From Bowmanella yangjiangensis (GTDB taxonomy: Bacteria; Pseudomonadota; Gammaproteobacteria; Enterobacterales; Alteromonadaceae), in NCBI RefSeq assembly GCF_017255015.1, contig NZ_JAFKCS010000001.1, positions 244,772 to 308,771 of the forward strand: a stretch of DNA of 64,000 nt, written 5' to 3'. Of this stretch, positions 19,284-27,262 are shown piece after piece. A model generated the notes under the pieces. The model made no database searches. It was not told the DNA's origin and saw nothing but the letters and a program-made list of their open reading frames with translations. Each line of letters opens with the position of its first letter. Position 1 is the stretch's first letter. The translations under genes were made by a program, and so were the position numbers.

Positions 19284-19895
19284 ATGAACACAAATACCAT
19301 GCGCTTTATGTTGTCTTGTTTGCTGTTGCTGAGTTTGCCTGCTTTGGCTGAGCCTGCGAAGTTATATGCGACTTGTGGCGCCTGTCATGGGGATAAAGGA
19401 CAGGGGAATCCACAACTGCAGGGGCCGGTGTTAGCTGGTTTGTCAGCCGACTATCTAACCAGGCAAATGCTCGCCTTTGGGCAAGGCTCGCGAGGTCAGC
19501 ACCCAGAGGATAAAGCGGGACAGCAAATGGCGATGATGGCCAAAACACTGCTTCCCGAGGGGACGGATATTCCTGCACTTAGTGCTTACATTGAAGCTAT
19601 GCCGATACCAGAACAAACCATCAGACTGTCTGGTGACCTGAAAACCGGAAATGCGTATTACCAGAATAACTGCGGGGCATGCCATGGCGGACAGGGGCAA
19701 GGAAACCCGGCTTTTAAGGCTCCCCGTTTGGCCGGGCAGGACATAACTTATGTGCGACGTCAGTTTATGCATTTTAAACAGGGCATAAGGGGTACGGCGA
19801 AAGAGGATATGCCTGGCCGCCAAATGGCCATGATGGCCAACACCTTGCCAGAGGATAAAATTGACGACGTAATGGCCTTTATCAGCTCATTATGA
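19284..19895 (+). CDS. Dihaem cytochrome c4-like protein
   Basis: A 203-residue secreted protein with a signal peptide ending PALAEP. It has two CGACH haem-binding motifs, at residues 31-35 and about 130-134, in two homologous halves, each with a downstream Met-rich segment (QQMAMMAKTL, RQMAMMANTL) supplying the distal ligand. This is the cytochrome c4 layout: a periplasmic two-haem electron carrier. It overlaps the next gene by an ATGA junction, so it should be translated together with the MauG-type protein and may be its redox partner. Confidence 0.9.
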   Translation: MNTNTMRFMLSCLLLLSLPALAEPAKLYATCGACHGDKGQGNPQLQGPVLAGLSADYLTRQMLAFGQGSRGQHPEDKAGQQMAMMAKTLLPEGTDIPALSAYIEAMPIPEQTIRLSGDLKTGNAYYQNNCGACHGGQGQGNPAFKAPRLAGQDITYVRRQFMHFKQGIRGTAKEDMPGRQMAMMANTLPEDKIDDVMAFISSL

Positions 19896-21073
19896 AATAC
19901 CTATTCTTATTACTTTTAATCAGTAGTGTGGCCATACATGCCAGCGAGAACTGGGTATTGAAGGAGGGCTGTCCGCCGAGTTTTGAGCTGCGTGACGGTC
20001 AGTGCTTTTTGGTCAATCGTTATCAATTTTACGATTCACTGCAAAATCGTGGGGTAGGGGGGACACAAACCGGATTGCCGGAATTTCGTGACGGCTTCTC
20101 GCCACAACAGATCGATCTTGGCCGCTATTTGTTTTTTGATCCTCTGCTATCAAAAGATGGCTCATTATCCTGTGCCAGTTGTCATCAGCCTGAGCTTGGT
20201 TTTGCCGACGGTCGGCCGCGCAGCATTGGCATGGACGGGCAGGTGGTAAAGCGCGCTGCCCCCAGTTTATGGAATGTCGGCTTTTTAAAAAAACTCTTCT
20301 GGGATGCCAGGGCCAGCACTCTTGAAGAACAAGCGGTTGGCCCCTTGTTCGCTGCGGATGAAATGGCCAATACACCGCAGAAGTTGATGGCTGATCTAGT
20401 TGCCAATCCGCTGTATCCCGAGCTTTTCAAACAGGCATATCCTGGGCAGGCAACACCGCTGAGCCTTGAGAATGTTTTGCATGCCCTGGCCGCTTTTCAA
20501 ACTTCGCTGGTATCTCTTAATAGCCCTTATGACCGCTATGCATTGGGCCATCACGCCGCCCTGAGCGATGAGGAAATCGCCGGTATGAATGTGTATCGGT
20601 CATTTGTCGCGCGCTGCTCTGAATGTCACACGCCACCGCTTTTTACTAATCAGCAGATAGCGGTGATTGGTACACCTGAACCCGAGGGCGTGCCGCTGGA
20701 TATTGGTGCAGAAGAGACTTTTCATGCAGCAAAACTTAAAGGCGGCTTCAAGGTGCCGACCTTGCGTAACATAGTTAAAACCGCACCTTATATGCACTCT
20801 GGCCGCTTTGATTCACTGCGTGATGCGGTGGAGTTTTACACCAAAGGTCGCGGCCATGCAGTGCCTGCCGGTGTGGAAATGCAGATTCATTGGCATATAT
20901 GGGAGCCAAAACTCACCGATCAGGAGATTGACGATATTGTCACCTTCCTGGGCGCATTAACCGATGAAAGCCTGATACCGGAAACGCCGGATAAGGTGCC
21001 GTCTGGCCTATCGCCACTGACGGGGTTTCAACCAACACTCAACCAACAACAAGCGGAGCATACCGATGAGTAA
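19892..21073 (+). CDS. MauG/cytochrome c peroxidase-family dihaem protein
   Basis: A 393-residue secreted protein with haem motifs CASCH (residues 94-98) and CSECH (about 242-246), RAAPSLWNVGFLKKLFWDARA between them, and KVPTLRNIVKTAPYMHSG near the C-terminal haem. These are the hallmarks of the dihaem peroxidase/MauG family. The region before the first haem is longer than in classical peroxidases and contains a Cys pair (EGCPPSF, GQCFLV). Members either reduce peroxide or carry out oxidative modification of partner proteins or small substrates. The start overlaps the cytochrome c4 gene and the end overlaps the beta-helix gene by 8 bases, so the three form one operon. Confidence 0.88.
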   Translation: MKYLFLLLLISSVAIHASENWVLKEGCPPSFELRDGQCFLVNRYQFYDSLQNRGVGGTQTGLPEFRDGFSPQQIDLGRYLFFDPLLSKDGSLSCASCHQPELGFADGRPRSIGMDGQVVKRAAPSLWNVGFLKKLFWDARASTLEEQAVGPLFAADEMANTPQKLMADLVANPLYPELFKQAYPGQATPLSLENVLHALAAFQTSLVSLNSPYDRYALGHHAALSDEEIAGMNVYRSFVARCSECHTPPLFTNQQIAVIGTPEPEGVPLDIGAEETFHAAKLKGGFKVPTLRNIVKTAPYMHSGRFDSLRDAVEFYTKGRGHAVPAGVEMQIHWHIWEPKLTDQEIDDIVTFLGALTDESLIPETPDKVPSGLSPLTGFQPTLNQQQAEHTDE

Positions 21074-22574
21074 GGGCAACATTTTTGCCGTGGTGTTAAT
21101 CGTAGCGGCATTTTTTGTCGGTCGGCACTGGTTTGCCGATACGCCGACCTTGATGACAGACAGTCGAAGCGGTGCCGGTTACAGCGGCGGCACGGAATCG
21201 ACAGGCAGCACCCGAAGTGGTTTGGTGCGGGCTATCCATACCGCACCACGCACAGGTACAGTGCATGAGGTGCGGGAAGGGCAGTTGATCATGGATAAGG
21301 TCAAGATCGCCGAGCCGGGCGATACCATTTTGGTCTACCCCGGCAGCTATTCCGAAACAGTGTACATCGACAAAGACAATATTCGTCTGTCAGGGGTAAT
21401 CGAAGAAGGCAAACGCGCGGTACTTGACGGCAAGGGCCATCTGAATGATGCGGTGCTGTATTCTGGCAATGATATTGTGGTGGAAAACCTGCTGATCACT
21501 AAGTACAAGGGCAATGCCATTATGGGGCAGGCCGGTAATAACTTTGAGATCCGCAATAACATCATTGTTGATACCGGCGTTTACGGCATATTCCCGCAGT
21601 TGGGTAAGAACGGCATTGTCACCCATAACGTGATCTCAGGTATTGAAGATGCGGCTATTTATGTGGGCATGAGCGACAACATTCATGTGGCGCATAACCA
21701 GGTATTTGAGAGTGTGGCCGGTATTGAGATTGAAAACAGCCGCCATGCCATAGTCGAGAATAACTATGTGACCAATAATACCGGCGGCATTCTGGCCTTT
21801 ATTACCCCAGGATTACCGGTGAAAACCACTTATGATGTGATTATCCGCAACAACTTTATTGTAGCTAACAACCATGAGAACTTTGGTGCGCCTGGCAGCA
21901 CGGTGGCGGGCATTCCCCCTGGCACAGGAATTCTGATTATGGCCGCCGATGAGGTGGTGGTAGAAGGCAATATTATCAGCGACAACAAAACCGCCGGGAT
22001 AATTATCACCGACCACAACAATGCCCCGAATACCACTATAGATCCCGAGTCGGATCCTGCGCCGGATAAAGTGGCGATTCTTGATAACCTGATGCACAAC
22101 AACGGCTACGACACTATTGATGAAGCCAAAGCATTGATGCTGACTGAGTTTAAAACCGGTAATCCGGACATTGTCAGAGTGGGTGTCAGCCGCGACAGCT
22201 GTATTATTAATCGCCATCAGTATGTGACTGTGGGTGTGGATAACTGGGCCGAATGTGGTTTTACCCATACCGGCGATATTATGACGTACTTGCTGGACAA
22301 GCCGGTAGAACCCCGTGAGATTGATCCTTCCGAAGCGGGTAAGGTGGCTTACCTGGGAATTTGCGCCGGGTGTCATACCTACACCGGCCGCATGATTGGT
22401 CCACCAGTACAAGTGATCCAAGCGCTGTATATGGAAAACCCTCAGGGTATTGCCGACTATATAGCCAATCCGGTCAAAAAGCGTGATGACTATCCGGAAA
22501 TGCCGCCTCAGGATTATCTTGATCCAGCGACTCGTATGGCGGTAGCGGAGTATATGCTGACTGTGAGTAAATAG
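21066..22574 (+). CDS. Parallel beta-helix protein fused to a C-terminal cytochrome c domain
   Basis: A 502-residue protein with an N-terminal membrane anchor or uncleaved signal. Residues of about 85-380 are NosD/CASH-type right-handed beta-helix repeats (IVENLLITKYKGNAI, FEIRNNIIVDTGVYGI and so on). The C-terminal 80 residues form a monohaem cytochrome c domain with CAGCH at 433-437 and a Met ligand in YPEMPPQDY near 479. This combination of a carbohydrate-binding or hydrolase-like scaffold with a redox module is unusual. It overlaps the MauG gene by 8 bases. The function is unknown; a periplasmic redox enzyme acting on a polymer or a copper/metal centre are both possible. Confidence 0.85.
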   Translation: MSKGNIFAVVLIVAAFFVGRHWFADTPTLMTDSRSGAGYSGGTESTGSTRSGLVRAIHTAPRTGTVHEVREGQLIMDKVKIAEPGDTILVYPGSYSETVYIDKDNIRLSGVIEEGKRAVLDGKGHLNDAVLYSGNDIVVENLLITKYKGNAIMGQAGNNFEIRNNIIVDTGVYGIFPQLGKNGIVTHNVISGIEDAAIYVGMSDNIHVAHNQVFESVAGIEIENSRHAIVENNYVTNNTGGILAFITPGLPVKTTYDVIIRNNFIVANNHENFGAPGSTVAGIPPGTGILIMAADEVVVEGNIISDNKTAGIIITDHNNAPNTTIDPESDPAPDKVAILDNLMHNNGYDTIDEAKALMLTEFKTGNPDIVRVGVSRDSCIINRHQYVTVGVDNWAECGFTHTGDIMTYLLDKPVEPREIDPSEAGKVAYLGICAGCHTYTGRMIGPPVQVIQALYMENPQGIADYIANPVKKRDDYPEMPPQDYLDPATRMAVAEYMLTVSK

Positions 22575-22680
22575 ACTCGCGGATATCAGCTTGCAGTTGG
22601 CAGGGATGTGGCTTCTGCCGACTGCATGCTATTTGTTTGCCGTTCCGGGAAGCTTTGTTATCCCAGGCTATCAGCAAGTT

Positions 22681-22708
22681 AAGGTGTTGGGCTAGTGCCC
22701 AACACCTT
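22681..22708 (+). terminator. Perfect 12-bp stem-loop between convergent genes
   Basis: Arms AAGGTGTTGGGC (22681-22692) and GCCCAACACCTT (22697-22708) flank a TAGT loop between the end of the beta-helix gene and the end of creA. It fits a bidirectional terminator by position, though neither side has a strong T-run. Confidence 0.6.
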
Positions 22709-22745
22709 GTCAGTTAAACCTTAGCAAATCGCTCTCTTGCAGGCT

Positions 22746-23213
22746 TTAGTCAGTCTTTACAATGTTTAGATAAGCTTCTGTTCCCCACAGCGGTACTGTC
22801 GACAAACTGTGTTTAAAACTCCCCGAGGTTTCTTTGGTGGAGTAGGAGACATACATCAGTGTCTGATGTTCAGCATCAAAAATGCGCCTGATTTTCATCG
22901 ATTTAAAGAAAATACTTTTGGATTTGCTGAACAGCACCTCGCCGGACTTACTTTTATCAATCTGGGCAATCATGGCTGCCGTAATGGGGCCAGTCTGACG
23001 GCAAGCTATAGCACTATCTGACGGGTCGGCCAAATCCAGATTGGCCTCAATGCTGGAAACGTGGCAGGTCACTCCGGTTACCACCGGATCAGTAAACGCA
23101 TCCAGCTTGATATCTTTAGTGGTAAATAATCCCAGCGATACATCACCCACTTCGTTGGGGCTGCATGCTGACAAACAGGTCAATGCGGTGAGTAGTAATA
23201 AAGGGCTGCGCAT
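22746..23213 (-). CDS. CreA-family lipoprotein
   Basis: A 155-residue protein of the CreA family, recognised from GDVSLGLFTTKDIKLDAFTDP, VTCHVSSIEANLDLADPSDSAIACRQ and the closing GTEAYL. The ATG at 23213 begins a lipoprotein signal with lipobox LSAC; the ORF can extend to a TTG at 23234, but the lipobox spacing favours the ATG. E. coli CreA is a periplasmic protein of unknown function beside creBCD, which is absent here. Confidence 0.85.
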   Translation of the reverse strand: MRSPLLLLTALTCLSACSPNEVGDVSLGLFTTKDIKLDAFTDPVVTGVTCHVSSIEANLDLADPSDSAIACRQTGPITAAMIAQIDKSKSGEVLFSKSKSIFFKSMKIRRIFDAEHQTLMYVSYSTKETSGSFKHSLSTVPLWGTEAYLNIVKTD

Positions 23214-23547
23214 GGGGGTTATCCAAGTGGCCAATCGTGAGGTTATAGTGCCATAGACTTGGCATAAAACCTTGCTGGAATTGTTAAGAATTTTTAGTCT
23301 TTTAATGCAAATATTCTGCGTATCCCTTTACCAACGGGTGTTCAGGCCGCTCATGGCCTTCAGTCTGAGAGAGTCGATGGTAAATGCGCCAGACCGCAGC
23401 AGCTTAATATCTAGAATGTAAAATGTTCAAGAATAATTATGCTTTAATCTTTAGGAATGGACTGCGAGCAACCCAGGCTGAGCCGGTTGGGTAATTATCC
23501 CTCGCCAACGTGATTTAATCAGGGCCTGAATTGTTGGTTGGAATTGC
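23214..23547. other. Gene-free spacer upstream of creA
   Basis: About 330 bases between the TetR stop and the creA start, both on the minus strand. It must contain the creA promoter. Apart from a short imperfect hairpin around 23470-23492 (CAACC and GGTTG arms) I see no conserved structure or coding sequence. Confidence 0.5.
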
Positions 23548-24228
23548 TTAACCCAATTCGAACAGCGGCCCGGCTAATAATGCGCTGAGTACCGATTCAA
23601 CTAACTGTATATCGGTACCTGACCAGGGATTGGTCAGTAACTGATATTCAAGATGATACAGGGTACCCAATAAAATTTGTGCGCGCTCTTGTGCCTTGTC
23701 CTGGCCTAAGCCGGTAAAAAAGCTTTCGATAGCCCGAGTCATCAACAACTGTGGATATTGATAGAGCTCAGCCAGTTTTTCGTTGCGTAAGGCTTCCTGA
23801 CGGAAAGACCACTCCACTATACGGGCATCTTTATCCTGAACCTGATTTTCGATATGTGAGACCAAAAAGCGCAGTAGATCTCCTTTTAGGCGTTTTTTAT
23901 CTGCGTGTCTCTCGAACTCTTCCAGGGCGATCCAGGCACTACGTTCCAGTAGCTGTACGTGGCTGGCATTTTGTTCGGTAAAGTACACAAACGCGTCGTG
24001 GATCAAACACTCTATGGTGTCGAAGTAATAAGTCGTAGCCGACAGCGGCACTTGCGCTTCTTTGGCGACGGACCTGTGCCTTACCTCACGGATACCGTCT
24101 CGGACCATGATGGTCAATGCCGCACTTAATATGCTGTCGCGTCTTTCCTTGCTGTCCTTGCGTTTGGTGGGACGCCCTGTGTACTGCAGGTTTAACTGGT
24201 CAAGGGCCAGCGTGTTCCTTGTCTGCAT
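23548..24228 (-). CDS. TetR-family transcriptional regulator
   Basis: A 226-residue protein. The HTH is in the segment ILSAALTIMVRDG...VRHRSVAKEAQVPLSATTYYF. The C-terminal ligand domain is hydrophobic and ends LLAGPLFELG. It begins 10 bases after the cysG stop with AAGGTAA as ribosome site, so it is probably cotranscribed with cysG. The ligand and targets are unknown; a link to sirohaem synthesis is not expected from family knowledge. Confidence 0.85.
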   Translation of the reverse strand: MQTRNTLALDQLNLQYTGRPTKRKDSKERRDSILSAALTIMVRDGIREVRHRSVAKEAQVPLSATTYYFDTIECLIHDAFVYFTEQNASHVQLLERSAWIALEEFERHADKKRLKGDLLRFLVSHIENQVQDKDARIVEWSFRQEALRNEKLAELYQYPQLLMTRAIESFFTGLGQDKAQERAQILLGTLYHLEYQLLTNPWSGTDIQLVESVLSALLAGPLFELG

Positions 24229-24238
24229 TCATTTTACC

Positions 24239-25612
24239 TTATGGATTAAACCAGTTGAGTTTATCCCTTAATGTCACCACAGTGCCAACAATGATTAAAG
24301 CGGGTGGTTTAATGTGAGCGGCCTTGTGCTCAATGTCAGCCAGGGTGCCGGCAACCACTTGCTGCTGATTCGTGGTGGCTTGTTCTACCAAAGCAATAGG
24401 CATATCGCTTGGCATACCGTGCGCAATCAGTTCGCGGCAAATCACAGGCAAGCCGGTCAGTCCCATGTAAAACACTAGCGTCTGGCGCTTTTGTACCAGG
24501 GCGGGCCAATCCAGGTTAATACTGTCATCTTTCAAATGGCCGGTGGCGAAGACCACTGACTGGGCATGATCGCGATGGGTTAAGGGAATACCGGCATAGC
24601 TGGACGCGCCGCTGGCGGCAGTGATACCTGGTACCACTTCAAAACCGATATCATGGGCAATCAGCTCTTCAATTTCTTCACCGCCTCGACCAAAAATAAA
24701 TGGGTCACCGCCTTTCAGGCGTACCACGCGCTTACCTGCTTTGGCTTCCCGTACCAGCAACTGATTGATATCTTCCTGCGGCAGGGTATGGTTACTGGCC
24801 GCTTTGCCTACATAGACCTTCTCGGCATCACGACGCACCATATCCAGAATATCCTGCGATACCAGGCGGTCATATACCACCACATCGGCTTTTTGCATTA
24901 AGCGCAGAGCCCGGAAGGTTAACAGCTCAGGATCGCCGGGGCCAGCGCCTACCAGATACACTTCACCTTCAGTTTTTGGTGCGTCCTGCTGCAACTTGGC
25001 TACCATCATTTCCCTGGCTAGCGGGCTATTGCCTTTGAGAACCTGCTCGGCTACTTCACCGTCAAATACTTCTTCCCAAAAATAACGACGCTGGGTGACA
25101 TTGGCAAAGTGCTGCTTGACTTGCTCTCTGAAACTATCGGCGAATTCGGCCAGGCTGCTGATTCGTCTGGGCAAAAAAGCTTCCAGCTTCTGGCGCAAAT
25201 AGCGCAGCAGAACCGGTGCACTGCCACCGCTGCTCATGGCAATCAAAAGCGGTGAGCGGTCAATAATAGAGGGGGTAATAAAGCCGCAGAGCTTAGGGGC
25301 ATCCACCACATTCACCAGCAGTTTGCGCGCTTTGGCCTGGTGGCTGATTTGCGCATTCAGCTCTGTGTCATTGGTGGCAACAAATACCAGTTGTGCCTTA
25401 TCCAAATCCGATTCCAAATAAGGACGTTGTTGCAAGCTGAGCTTGCCACGTGCTGCCAATGCCTGGATAGCTTGGCATGCCTCAGGGGCCACAACTTCCA
25501 CCTGGGCATGAGTACGCATCAGCAATTCCACTTTTCGGGCCGCGACCTCGCCAGCGCCCACCACCAGAACCTGGAGCGTATTGGTATCGACAAAGAGCGG
25601 GAAGTACTGCAT
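24239..25612 (-). CDS. cysG: Sirohaem synthase CysG
   Basis: A 457-residue trifunctional enzyme. The N-terminal Rossmann domain (VVGAGEVAARKVELL, residues 17-31) oxidises precorrin-2 and inserts iron; the C-terminal SUMT domain (YLVGAGPGDPELLTFRALR near residue 220, VVRLKGGDPFIFGRGGEE near 300, VVPGITAASGASSYAGIPLTHR near 325) methylates uroporphyrinogen III. It supplies sirohaem for sulfite and nitrite reductases. The length and all motifs are normal. It shares a divergent spacer with the PQ-loop gene and is followed by a TetR gene. Confidence 0.95.
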   Translation of the reverse strand: MQYFPLFVDTNTLQVLVVGAGEVAARKVELLMRTHAQVEVVAPEACQAIQALAARGKLSLQQRPYLESDLDKAQLVFVATNDTELNAQISHQAKARKLLVNVVDAPKLCGFITPSIIDRSPLLIAMSSGGSAPVLLRYLRQKLEAFLPRRISSLAEFADSFREQVKQHFANVTQRRYFWEEVFDGEVAEQVLKGNSPLAREMMVAKLQQDAPKTEGEVYLVGAGPGDPELLTFRALRLMQKADVVVYDRLVSQDILDMVRRDAEKVYVGKAASNHTLPQEDINQLLVREAKAGKRVVRLKGGDPFIFGRGGEEIEELIAHDIGFEVVPGITAASGASSYAGIPLTHRDHAQSVVFATGHLKDDSINLDWPALVQKRQTLVFYMGLTGLPVICRELIAHGMPSDMPIALVEQATTNQQQVVAGTLADIEHKAAHIKPPALIIVGTVVTLRDKLNWFNP

Positions 25613-25949
25613 CTGACATATTCATTAAGTGGATATAGCCCTCATTTTGGCAGAGCCTCTTATAACTACATAATATTAATTTATAAAAACATATAATCAT
25701 TTTTCAAAATGATGCTCATTTCATAAACGTTTACCGCTGTCGCCCAGAAAGCTCTGCATGTTTTTCAAGAAAGAAAATTCTCTTTTATTAATCTGATAAG
25801 CAGTGCAACGCAACAGAGGGCGGGAAATGGGGGCCTATGTCCATTCAAAAAATTACAATTGTCGACAATAATGGCTTTTAAATTGATTTGTTCTTGTTTA
25901 AAAGCATTTTTAATTTATTATTGTCGACAATGTTTGTTTGGGATTATCT
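25613..25949. other. Divergent spacer cysG / PQ-loop gene
   Basis: About 335 bases without a gene. The right part holds two identical 12-bp palindromes (listed separately). The left part, next to cysG, is AT-rich and presumably contains the cysG promoter. Confidence 0.6.
25858..25931. promoter_or_regulatory. Two identical palindromic operators upstream of the PQ-loop gene
   Basis: The perfect palindrome ATTGTCGACAAT occurs at 25858-25869 and again at 25920-25931. The centre-to-centre distance is 62 bases, close to six helical turns, so two bound dimers would sit on the same face. The second copy lies 18 bases before the ATG at 25950. A one-mismatch copy (AGTGTCGACAAT) lies inside the gene at 26342-26353. 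The symmetry and the GT...AC core recall GntR-family operators. No regulator gene is adjacent, so the binding protein is unidentified. Confidence 0.7.
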
Positions 25950-26642
25950 ATGTCGGCATATGATCTGTTAGGGGCGATTAACAGCCTGTTTATTTTTATT
26001 AGTGTGCTGGGGGTGTATTCCCAATTGCGTAAGATTTGGGGGCGTAAGCGCACTCAGAGAACAGGAGATGCCACTGCAATATTGTCGCTGAATCAATTCA
26101 CCATCAGTTTTCTGGCGTATTTTTCCTTCTTTGTATACGGATACAGTCTGACACCAGTGAATCACTACCTACTTTGGCCGCGTCTTGCTGCTGCGGCATT
26201 AGTGGTAGTGATTTTGTATGAAATATTCCGCGACAGGAGAAGCCGACTGGCGCGTTTTTGCTTTTGCTTAGCAATAATAAGCCTCGTGCTGGGCATTGCC
26301 GGGTTTATCGGTCTGGACAGCATTGGGCCGCGCACTAAGTTAGTGTCGACAATATTGATTGTGGCCATTACCTTGCTACTTGCGCAGGGATATGCCCATC
26401 AAATTCTGCTGATAATACGAAGCGGCAGTACCGGCGCCGTGGATATTCGTATGAGCCAGTTCATCCTAATGATGGATATCTCCACTATTGCTTTTGCTTG
26501 CAGCATGGGCGTCGCGGATGGCTGGCCACTTTTGTTACTGGCTTGTGTCAGTGGCATAACCAAGCTGATCATTATGTATCTGTTTTTCTGGGTGCGAGTC
26601 AGTCCCAGGGCCCTTGCCAGGCGAGAGACCCTTAGGGGTTAA
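25950..26642 (+). CDS. PQ-loop (SWEET-like) membrane protein
   Basis: A 230-residue protein with about seven membrane segments. Two internally repeated motifs resemble PQ-loop repeats: GVYSQLRKIWGRK followed by TGDATAILSLNQF, and AHQILLIIRSGSTGAVDIRMSQF. The family includes sugar carriers and lysosomal amino-acid exporters. I start at the ATG at 25950 with GGGA six bases upstream; the TTG at 25938 is an alternative. It is preceded by paired palindromes and ends overlapping the convergent GNAT gene by 4 bases. The substrate is unknown and the family call is moderately secure. Confidence 0.7.
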   Translation: MSAYDLLGAINSLFIFISVLGVYSQLRKIWGRKRTQRTGDATAILSLNQFTISFLAYFSFFVYGYSLTPVNHYLLWPRLAAAALVVVILYEIFRDRRSRLARFCFCLAIISLVLGIAGFIGLDSIGPRTKLVSTILIVAITLLLAQGYAHQILLIIRSGSTGAVDIRMSQFILMMDISTIAFACSMGVADGWPLLLLACVSGITKLIIMYLFFWVRVSPRALARRETLRG

Positions 26643-27139
26643 TACTGGACGCTATAACAGACGCACTCGGTTCCCAAATGGGCAACCTGTTTTTCGTAGC
26701 GCATGTCGAGTTTTTGCAGTAAGCGGATGGACGGCTGGTTATCCGGCATGGCCAGGCCAATAATCCGCTTCAATCCGAGTTGATGCTGGCCAAATTGCAT
26801 AGCCGCCTGCGCGGCTTCCAATGCTAAGCCTTGCCCCCAATAGTCGGGATGCAGGCGATAACCTATATCTGTTTCCTGCATATCTGCCAGGTACTTCAAA
26901 CCGCAAAAACCGATAAACTCGCCGCTGTCTTTATGGATCACGGCATGGCGACCATAGCCGCAGCGCTGATAGTCACGCAGCGGACTGGTTTGCAGATAAT
27001 AAGCGGTATCTTCCACGCTGTGTTGAAGTGGGCCGATATAACACATCACCCGCTCATCACTGTTTAGGCGGTGCAGTGCTGCTGCATCGTTGAGGGTTAA
27101 CGGACGCAGCAGTAATCTTTCGGTGTACAGACTTTGCAT
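26639..27139 (-). CDS. GNAT acetyltransferase (RimJ/RimL type)
   Basis: A 166-residue N-acetyltransferase. It starts TERLLLRPLTLNDAAAL, has DIGYRLHPDYWGQGLALEA as the acetyl-CoA-binding region and ends with NQPSIRLLQKLDMRYE. The RimJ/RimL-like subgroup acetylates protein N-termini or small molecules; the target cannot be deduced. It is divergent from metT. Confidence 0.88.
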   Translation of the reverse strand: MQSLYTERLLLRPLTLNDAAALHRLNSDERVMCYIGPLQHSVEDTAYYLQTSPLRDYQRCGYGRHAVIHKDSGEFIGFCGLKYLADMQETDIGYRLHPDYWGQGLALEAAQAAMQFGQHQLGLKRIIGLAMPDNQPSIRLLQKLDMRYEKQVAHLGTECVCYSVQY

Positions 27140-27199
27140 GGTGATCTCTCTAAAACGGGAGGAGCAAGGTTAGCAGAAAGCCGCGACAGAAAATAAAGC

Positions 27200-27228
27200 T
27201 TGTTTCACCGATGGTGACTATTTACACT
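27200..27228 (+). promoter_or_regulatory. Candidate metT promoter
   Basis: TTGTTT (27200-27205) and TACACT (27223-27228) are separated by 17 bases and resemble a sigma-70 promoter. The -10 element lies directly before the MetJ boxes, so bound MetJ would cover the transcription start. Confidence 0.5.
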
Positions 27229-27231
27229 TTT

Positions 27232-27247
27232 AGACGTCTAAACGTCT
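27232..27247. promoter_or_regulatory. Tandem MetJ boxes (methionine repressor operator)
   Basis: AGACGTCT (27232-27239), an exact match to the 8-bp met box consensus, is followed immediately by AAACGTCT (27240-27247), a 7/8 match; a weak third box (5/8) precedes them. Tandem 8-bp boxes are the way MetJ-S-adenosylmethionine binds. They sit between the probable -10 element and the ribosome site of the NhaC-family gene, so they should repress it when methionine is plentiful. Confidence 0.85.
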
Positions 27248-27262
27248 TTATGGTAATCACTT

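Noticed and set aside
19284-22574. Cytochrome/MauG operon as a methanobactin (MbnP/MbnH) locus
   Set aside because: There is no MbnP-like protein or methanobactin precursor; only the MauG-type enzyme is shared.
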